Source: an uncultured Lachnospiraceae bacterium
GTDB lineage: Bacteria > Bacillota > Clostridia > Lachnospirales > Lachnospiraceae
DNA: 64,000 nucleotides
Assembly: GCA_910585205.1 (NCBI GenBank)
Contig: CAJUCC010000042.1
Coordinates: forward strand, 36,539 to 100,538
Reading direction: 5' to 3'
Part shown: piece after piece, positions 58,742 to 64,000 of the stretch
Numbering within the stretch: position 1 is the first letter of the stretch
Layout of the letters: every line of letters begins with the position of its first letter
Program-made: the position numbers and the translations under genes
The notes under the pieces: generated by a model
What the model was told of the DNA's origin: nothing
Databases searched by the model: none
The model's input: only the letters and a program-made list of their open reading frames with translations

Positions 58742-61039
58742 ATGACGGAAGCGAAAAAAGAAAGTGTATTTGATGACGGAAGAATGGAATCGATTGCGGA
58801 GTTTCAGAGCCCTGAAGCGCTGTATCAGGATTTGATCTCTCATGTCAGGAAATACCATCCTTCCGATGATATTTCCATGATTGAAAAAGCATATCAGATT
58901 GCTTATGAGGCCCACAGGAATCAGGTGCGCAAATCGGGTGAGCCATACATTATCCACCCGCTCTGTGTGGCGATCATACTGGCGGATCTGGAACTGGACA
59001 AAGAGACAATCGTAGCCGGACTGCTCCATGATGTCGTGGAAGACACGATTATGACAGAGGAAGAGATCACGGCGCAGTTCGGAGCGGATGTGGCCCTTCT
59101 GGTGGATGGTGTGACCAAGCTGCAGCAGCTGCAGCTTTCGGGCAGCACCCATGCGCAGTCGGGCGACAGCGACCGGGTGGAAATGCAGGCGGAAAATTTG
59201 CGGAAGATGTTTCTCGCCATGGCGAAGGACATTCGCGTTATTATGATTAAACTGGCGGACCGGCTGCACAATATGCGGACGCTGAAGCATATGCCGCCGG
59301 AAAAACAGAAGCGCATTGCACAGGAGACGATGGACATTTACGCCCCCATTGCACAGCGGCTTGGCATTTCCCGGATTAAGATTGAGCTGGATGACCTGTC
59401 TCTGAAATATCTGGAACCGGAAGTTTATTATGATCTGGTGGATAAGATCGCGGTCCGCAAAAGTGTCCGCGAAAAATATATCCAGTCTATTGTGGATGAA
59501 GTCAGCAGTCACGTCCGCGCCGCCGGCATAGAGGCGAAGATTGACGGACGGATCAAACATTTTTTCAGTATCTATAAAAAAATGAAAAACCAGGATAAGA
59601 CGCTGGATCAGATCTATGATCTGTTTGCGGTGCGGATTATCGTAAATACGGTAAAAGACTGCTATGCGGCGCTTGGGGCGATCCACGAAATGTATAAACC
59701 CATACCGGGGCGGTTTAAGGATTATATTGCCATGCCCAAGGAAAACATGTACCGGTCGCTTCATACGACGCTGATCGGCAGCGCCGGACAGCCCTTTGAG
59801 ATTCAGATCCGCACGTATGAAATGCATAAGGCGGCGGAATACGGCATCGCGGCGCATTGGAAATACAAAGAGGCATCCGACGGCAAAAAGGTGGAGGCGC
59901 AGGAGGAGGAAAAGCTGGTATGGCTGCGTCAGATTCTGGAATGGCAGAAGGATACCGATAACAAAGAATTTTTAAAACTGCTCAAAAGCGATCTCGACCT
60001 GTTTTCGGATAATGTCTATTGCTTTACACCGACCGGGGACGTGAAAAATCTGCCGGCCGGTTCCACTCCGATTGACTTTGCCTATGCGATTCACAGCGCG
60101 GTGGGCAATAAGATGATCGGCGCGCGCGTCAACGGCAAGCTGGTGACGATCGATTACGAGATTAAAAACGGCGACCGGATTGAAATTCTGACATCGCAGA
60201 ATTCCAAGGGACCGAGCCGGGACTGGCTGAATCTGGTAAAGAGCACGCAGGCCAAGAGCAAGATCAATCAGTGGTTTAAAAACGAGCTGAAAGAAGACAA
60301 TATCATCAAGGGAAAAGAGATGATCCAGCAGTACTGCAAAGCAAAATCGATTGATACGGCGCAGATACTTCGTGCTCCGTATACGGAGTATGTCATGCAG
60401 AAATACGGGTTCCGGGACTGGGAGTCTGTTCTGGCCGCGGTCGGACACGGCGGTCTGAAAGAGGGGCAGATTGTCAATAAGATGCAGGAACTCTATGACA
60501 GAGAGCATAAAAAGGAGCTGACGGACGAGGAAGTGCTGGCTTCGATAACAGGCGGGCACAACAGGCGGATGCATGCCAGATCGTCGAGCGGCATAGTGGT
60601 AAAAGGGATTGATGATGTGGCGGTGCGGTTCTCGAAATGCTGCTCTCCGGTGCCGGGCGATGAGATTGTCGGGTTTGTCACAAGGGGCAGGGGCGTGTCG
60701 ATACACCGGACGGACTGTATTAATGTGCTCAATCTTTCCGAAATGGAGCGCGACCGGCTGATCGATGCGGACTGGCAGGCGGCGGATAAGACAGGAGAGC
60801 GGTATCTGGCGGAGATCAGTATTTATGCCAATAACCGCAACGGATTGATTGCCGATATTTCCAAAGCGCTTACCGAGAAAAACATTGATATCCTTTCTCT
60901 GAATACCCGTGTGAGCAAGCAGGGCGTTGCAACGATGATTGTGGCCTTTGAGATCGGCAGCCGGGAAGAACTGCAGCGCATTATCGACAAGGTCAGAGCC
61001 ATTGACAGTGTAATAGACATTGAAAGGACGGCGGGATAA
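58742..61039 (+). CDS. relA: Bifunctional (p)ppGpp synthetase/hydrolase Rel
   Basis: A 765-residue RSH enzyme. Domains in order are HD hydrolase (H-P-L-C-V-A, L-L-H-D-V-V-E-D-T, D-R-L-H-N-M-R-T), synthetase (D-L-F-A-V-R-I-I-V, P-G-R-F-K-D-Y-I-A-M-P-K), TGS (F-T-P-T-G-D-V-K-N-L-P), a helical/zinc region with C-C-S-P-V-P-G-D, and a C-terminal ACT. Both catalytic halves look intact, so it should make and degrade the alarmone. Confidence 0.97.
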   Translation: MTEAKKESVFDDGRMESIAEFQSPEALYQDLISHVRKYHPSDDISMIEKAYQIAYEAHRNQVRKSGEPYIIHPLCVAIILADLELDKETIVAGLLHDVVEDTIMTEEEITAQFGADVALLVDGVTKLQQLQLSGSTHAQSGDSDRVEMQAENLRKMFLAMAKDIRVIMIKLADRLHNMRTLKHMPPEKQKRIAQETMDIYAPIAQRLGISRIKIELDDLSLKYLEPEVYYDLVDKIAVRKSVREKYIQSIVDEVSSHVRAAGIEAKIDGRIKHFFSIYKKMKNQDKTLDQIYDLFAVRIIVNTVKDCYAALGAIHEMYKPIPGRFKDYIAMPKENMYRSLHTTLIGSAGQPFEIQIRTYEMHKAAEYGIAAHWKYKEASDGKKVEAQEEEKLVWLRQILEWQKDTDNKEFLKLLKSDLDLFSDNVYCFTPTGDVKNLPAGSTPIDFAYAIHSAVGNKMIGARVNGKLVTIDYEIKNGDRIEILTSQNSKGPSRDWLNLVKSTQAKSKINQWFKNELKEDNIIKGKEMIQQYCKAKSIDTAQILRAPYTEYVMQKYGFRDWESVLAAVGHGGLKEGQIVNKMQELYDREHKKELTDEEVLASITGGHNRRMHARSSSGIVVKGIDDVAVRFSKCCSPVPGDEIVGFVTRGRGVSIHRTDCINVLNLSEMERDRLIDADWQAADKTGERYLAEISIYANNRNGLIADISKALTEKNIDILSLNTRVSKQGVATMIVAFEIGSREELQRIIDKVRAIDSVIDIERTAG

Positions 61040-61040
61040 T

Positions 61041-61673
61041 ATGGCGGAATTGAAAATCGGGCGTCTGATGATGGGCGTTTGTCAGACAAATTGCTATTTT
61101 GTTTACGAAGAGGGAAAGCGGGAAGTTATCTTTATCGACCCCGCTGACAACGGGGCTTATATTTATGACAGACTGCAGGAAAAAGGATTTACGGTGGCCG
61201 GTATTTTGCTGACGCACGGACACTTTGACCATATCTGGGGGCTGGCGGAACTGCGGGAGCACAGCGGTGCAAAGGTATATGCATACGCGGGAGAAAAGGC
61301 GCTCTGCGGCGATGCGCGTCTGAATGTCTCCGCCGGCGCGGGCAGGGCGTGTACGGCTGATGTGGACGTATACGGAAACGACGGCGATGAGATTACGATT
61401 GCCGGGATCACATGCCGGCTGATCGCTACGCCGGGCCATACGGAGGGAAGCTGCTGCTACTATTTCCCGGACGGCGGTTTTTTAATCAGCGGGGATACCC
61501 TGTTTGCGGAGTCTGTCGGAAGGACGGATCTGCCGACCGGAGATATGGGAGCGCTTGTGCGTTCGGTGAAAGAAAAGCTTTTTGTTTTGCCCGATGAGAC
61601 CCGGGTTTATCCGGGGCACGGCGAGGCGACGGAAATCGGTTATGAGAAAAAATACAATCCCTTCTGCGGATAA
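61041..61673 (+). CDS. MBL-fold metallohydrolase (glyoxalase II-like)
   Basis: A 210-residue metallo-beta-lactamase fold protein with T-H-G-H-F-D-H-I-W-G near residue 55, a His in T-P-G-H-T-E-G-S, an Asp in S-G-D-T-L-F and the final H-G in Y-P-G-H-G-E. ATG 61041 directly follows the relA stop region. It belongs to the YcbL/GloB-like group; the natural substrate is unknown. Confidence 0.92.
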   Translation: MAELKIGRLMMGVCQTNCYFVYEEGKREVIFIDPADNGAYIYDRLQEKGFTVAGILLTHGHFDHIWGLAELREHSGAKVYAYAGEKALCGDARLNVSAGAGRACTADVDVYGNDGDEITIAGITCRLIATPGHTEGSCCYYFPDGGFLISGDTLFAESVGRTDLPTGDMGALVRSVKEKLFVLPDETRVYPGHGEATEIGYEKKYNPFCG

Positions 61674-61733
61674 ATCCTGCGGAGGACAGCGGCGGAGCGG
61701 ACGGCTGCGCGGCAATGGTGGAAGGCTGAAACA

Positions 61734-63206
61734 ATGATAGCGGTGATAGTAAATACGGAAGGATACGAATATGATATACATTCCCTTGTCAAAGCGTTTT
61801 ATCCGCAGTCGGATGTAAAGGTGTTTGTGGAAGGGGAGAAGGAATTTACTTCGGATGCGGGGCTGCCGATGATCCGGATTGTCAGGAGCAGGGAACGGAT
61901 TCTGCTCCTTTCTGCGTGTAAGGGAACGGAGGGGGAAGGAGCCGGCGTTATCCGCAGAGAAGCGGCGCTGGAGCCGGAATCCGATAAAGTACGGGTTAAG
62001 AATATCCTGAAGCAGATGCTTTATCAGGTGTTGTCCGAATATACCGGCAGGACACTGCCGTGGGGGACTTTGACCGGCATCCGCCCGACCCGGATTGCAA
62101 TGACGTTTCTGGAGCAGGGACAGACGCCGGCGGAAATATTCCGGTATATGCAAGACACGTATTTTGTCAGCGAGCAGAAAGGACGGCTCTGTATCGACAT
62201 TGCGCGGCGGGAGCGGGAACTGCTGTCCCATATCCATTACCGCGACGGATACAGCCTCTATATCGGGATTCCGTTTTGCCCGACGACCTGTCTGTACTGT
62301 TCCTTTACCTCGTATCCGCTGGCCGCGTGGAAGACACGCATGGGAGACTATCTGGATGCGCTGGAACGGGAGATTGCCGATACCGCGCAGATGTTCCGGG
62401 ACCGCGTGCTGGACAGTGTATACATTGGCGGCGGTACGCCGACAACGCTGCCGCCGGAAGCGCTGGAGCGGCTTCTGACGCGTGTGCGGTCTGCGTTTGA
62501 CTTTACGCATGTGCAGGAATTTACGGTGGAAGCGGGACGCGCGGACAGTATTACGGAGGAAAAACTGCGGCTGCTACAGGCATACGGCGTTACGCGTATT
62601 TCCGTCAACCCGCAGACGATGAAAGAGGAAACGCTGCATCTGATCGGCAGACAGCATACAGTGGCGCAGGTGGAGGACGCGTTCCGCCTGGCACGGGCAT
62701 GCGGATTTACCAACATCAATATGGATATTATTCTGGGACTCCCGGGGGAAACGGAGGAAGATGTGCGCCGCACGACGGAAATGATCGAAGCGCTCGGACC
62801 GGACAGTCTGACGGTGCATTCACTGGCTGTCAAACGGGCGTCCAGATTGAGCCGGTGGATTGCGGAAAACGGCCTGCAGGCAATCCGCAATACGGACGCC
62901 ATGATGGAGATTGCGGCCTCGTCCGCCGGGGCGATGGGAATGGAGCCGTATTATCTGTACCGGCAGAAAAATATGTCGGGGAATTTTGAGAATGTCGGCT
63001 ATGCCCGGCCCGGCTGTTATGGCATCTATAATATTCTGATGATGGAGGAGATGCAGACGATCGCGGCGCTGGGCGCCGGCTCGATCAGTAAGCGGGTATA
63101 CCCGGACGGCCGGATTGAACGGTGCGAGAATGTGAAGGAAGTTTCCCAATATATCGAGAGAATCGGGGAAATGATAGAAAGAAAACGTGTGTTATTAGAA
63201 GATTAA
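61734..63206 (+). CDS. hemZ: Coproporphyrinogen dehydrogenase HemZ (radical SAM)
   Basis: A 490-residue radical SAM protein. An N-terminal domain of ~160 residues is specific to HemZ. The cluster motif is C-P-T-T-C-L-Y-C-S-F near residue 180, followed by the glycine motif I-G-G-G-T-P-T-T-L. Y-R-Q-K-N-M-S-G-N-F near residue 410 is typical of the HemZ group. HemZ/HemN-like proteins act on coproporphyrinogen III, but a heme chaperone role is also possible in an anaerobe. Last gene of the apt-relA operon. Confidence 0.93.
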   Translation: MIAVIVNTEGYEYDIHSLVKAFYPQSDVKVFVEGEKEFTSDAGLPMIRIVRSRERILLLSACKGTEGEGAGVIRREAALEPESDKVRVKNILKQMLYQVLSEYTGRTLPWGTLTGIRPTRIAMTFLEQGQTPAEIFRYMQDTYFVSEQKGRLCIDIARRERELLSHIHYRDGYSLYIGIPFCPTTCLYCSFTSYPLAAWKTRMGDYLDALEREIADTAQMFRDRVLDSVYIGGGTPTTLPPEALERLLTRVRSAFDFTHVQEFTVEAGRADSITEEKLRLLQAYGVTRISVNPQTMKEETLHLIGRQHTVAQVEDAFRLARACGFTNINMDIILGLPGETEEDVRRTTEMIEALGPDSLTVHSLAVKRASRLSRWIAENGLQAIRNTDAMMEIAASSAGAMGMEPYYLYRQKNMSGNFENVGYARPGCYGIYNILMMEEMQTIAALGAGSISKRVYPDGRIERCENVKEVSQYIERIGEMIERKRVLLED

Positions 63207-63310
63207 AAATTTTAAATTCTGACTAAAATTGTTGTGTGATGTGGATCCAGGGTATAACAAAGATACCAGAAGCCCAACAAAATCAGTGTAAATCTACAGG
63301 TTCTCAAGGA

Positions 63311-63340
63311 GCGTTTCGGAAATAATCGAAACGCTTTTTT
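63311..63340 (+). terminator. Terminator after hemZ
   Basis: GCGTTTCG (63311-63318) and CGAAACGC (63327-63334) form a perfect 8-bp stem with an 8-base loop, then six T. It is about 105 bases after the hemZ stop. Confidence 0.88.
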
Positions 63341-63416
63341 CGCCTTTTTAATGAGTGATAGAGCGGGTTTTATACAACATTTCGCGGCGACGGATAAACA
63401 TTTCACAGCAATCAAA

Positions 63417-63445
63417 TTGTTTTGGCGTTTTTGAAAGGCTATAAT
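63417..63445 (+). promoter_or_regulatory. Promoter of the LytTR response regulator gene
   Basis: TTGTTT (63417-63422), a 17-base spacer and TATAAT (63440-63445), about 50 bases before the start codon. Confidence 0.65.
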
Positions 63446-63497
63446 AAGATATTTATTTATATCAGCATGAAAAGAGTAATGAAGAGGAGGTGGCGCA

Positions 63498-64000
63498 TTG
63501 ATCTGTATTGCAATTTGTGATGATGAAAAACATATGTCGGATCATATAAGGTCTTTTGTTTCGGATTTCTTTCGTAAAAAGAACCGGGAAATCAGCCTCC
63601 GTATGTTTTCCGGCGGCGAAGAGCTGCTGAACTACGGTGGGCAGATTGACATCCTGTTTCTGGATATTCAGATGAAGGGCATGGACGGCATGGAAACGGC
63701 AAGGAAACTGAGGGCGGACAGGTTCCGGGGATTCCTGGTCTTCATCACGGTGCTGAAAGAAATGGTATTTCAGTCTTTTGAGGTACAGGCTTACGATTAT
63801 CTGGTCAAGCCGGTGGATAAAAAACAGTTTGAAAAGACGATGGAGCGCCTTTACGATTCCATGCAAAACGCCAGTGAAGACAGCCTGCTGGTGCAAAAGG
63901 GATATGAGGGGCGAATCATCCCAAAAGATGAGATTGTCTTCTGTGAGATCATAGACAGGAAAATATATCTGAACCTGACTTCCGGCGAGGTTGTTGATTA
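63498..64000 (+). CDS. LytTR-family response regulator (3' end outside window)
   Basis: The start is TTG 63498, 7 bases after GAGGAGG; the frame stays open to the window end (167 residues visible). The receiver domain has I-A-I-C-D-D-E near the start, phospho-acceptor Asp in I-L-F-L-D-I-Q-M-K-G-M-D-G near residue 55, and Y-D-Y-L-V-K-P-V near 95. After residue 130 the sequence E-I-V-F-C-E-I-I-D-R-K-I-Y looks like the start of a LytTR DNA-binding domain. It would pair with a histidine kinase outside the window. Confidence 0.9.
   Translation, partial: MICIAICDDEKHMSDHIRSFVSDFFRKKNREISLRMFSGGEELLNYGGQIDILFLDIQMKGMDGMETARKLRADRFRGFLVFITVLKEMVFQSFEVQAYDYLVKPVDKKQFEKTMERLYDSMQNASEDSLLVQKGYEGRIIPKDEIVFCEIIDRKIYLNLTSGEVVD

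Overview
The window looks like a chromosomal segment of a motile, anaerobic, moderate-GC Firmicute, most likely a Lachnospiraceae-type clostridium. The grounds are the FliY/CheC/CheD style of chemotaxis, the flhF-flhG-PilZ-cheB-cheA-cheW-cheC-cheD-fliA gene order, HemZ, a tryptophan T-box, CIRCE control of groES-groEL, and protein-level resemblance throughout. No identification from a database was possible.

Region 1 (1-21210) is the distal part of a large flagellar and chemotaxis operon, all on the + strand: fliY (cut by the window edge), cheY, fliO, fliP, fliQ, fliR, flhB, flhA, flhF, flhG, a YcgR/PilZ protein, cheB, cheA, cheW, cheC, cheD, a small membrane protein, fliA, a FapA-like (DUF342) protein and three poorly known proteins. 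A chemoreceptor gene with its own likely promoter follows. These genes build the export gate, set flagellar number and place, run the CheA-CheY relay with CheB/CheC/CheD adaptation, and supply the late flagellar sigma factor.

Region 2 (21210-23230) holds rpsB-tsf. Its promoter appears to have its -35 box in the loop of the preceding hairpin.

Region 3 (23230-25300) is AT-rich and decayed: an Mrr-type restriction nuclease remnant, an unrecognised membrane protein and a DUF1016-type nuclease remnant. It looks like the remains of an accessory or defence island.

Region 4 (25300-34870) has an ECF sigma factor with a DUF4179 membrane partner; a T-box with a UGG (Trp) specifier ahead of a trpXYZ-like ABC transporter; a bacteriohemerythrin; pyrB-pyrI with an attenuator-like leader; a nitroreductase; a MATE exporter; and a small membrane protein.

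Region 5 (34918-38975) is a compact folate operon: folC, folE, an HD-domain phosphohydrolase, folP and a folB-folK fusion. It is followed on the minus strand by a broken acetyltransferase gene and a DUF5050 membrane protein.

Region 6 (40633-48425) is a run of pheA, a DUF815 AAA ATPase, ppx, ppk1, maf, a gph-like phosphatase and a small unknown gene, which links polyphosphate turnover with an unstudied ATPase. It converges on a minus-strand operon of an ABC-F ATPase, a PHP phosphoesterase and a Cof-type phosphatase.

Region 7 (51886-64000) holds a VOC protein, a cytidylate-kinase-like protein, an acidic lipoprotein, a degenerate GGDEF protein, groES-groEL with CIRCE, a secreted protein, apt-relA-MBL hydrolase-hemZ, and the start of a LytTR-type response regulator cut by the window end.

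No rRNA, tRNA, CRISPR array, insertion sequence or prophage was seen.
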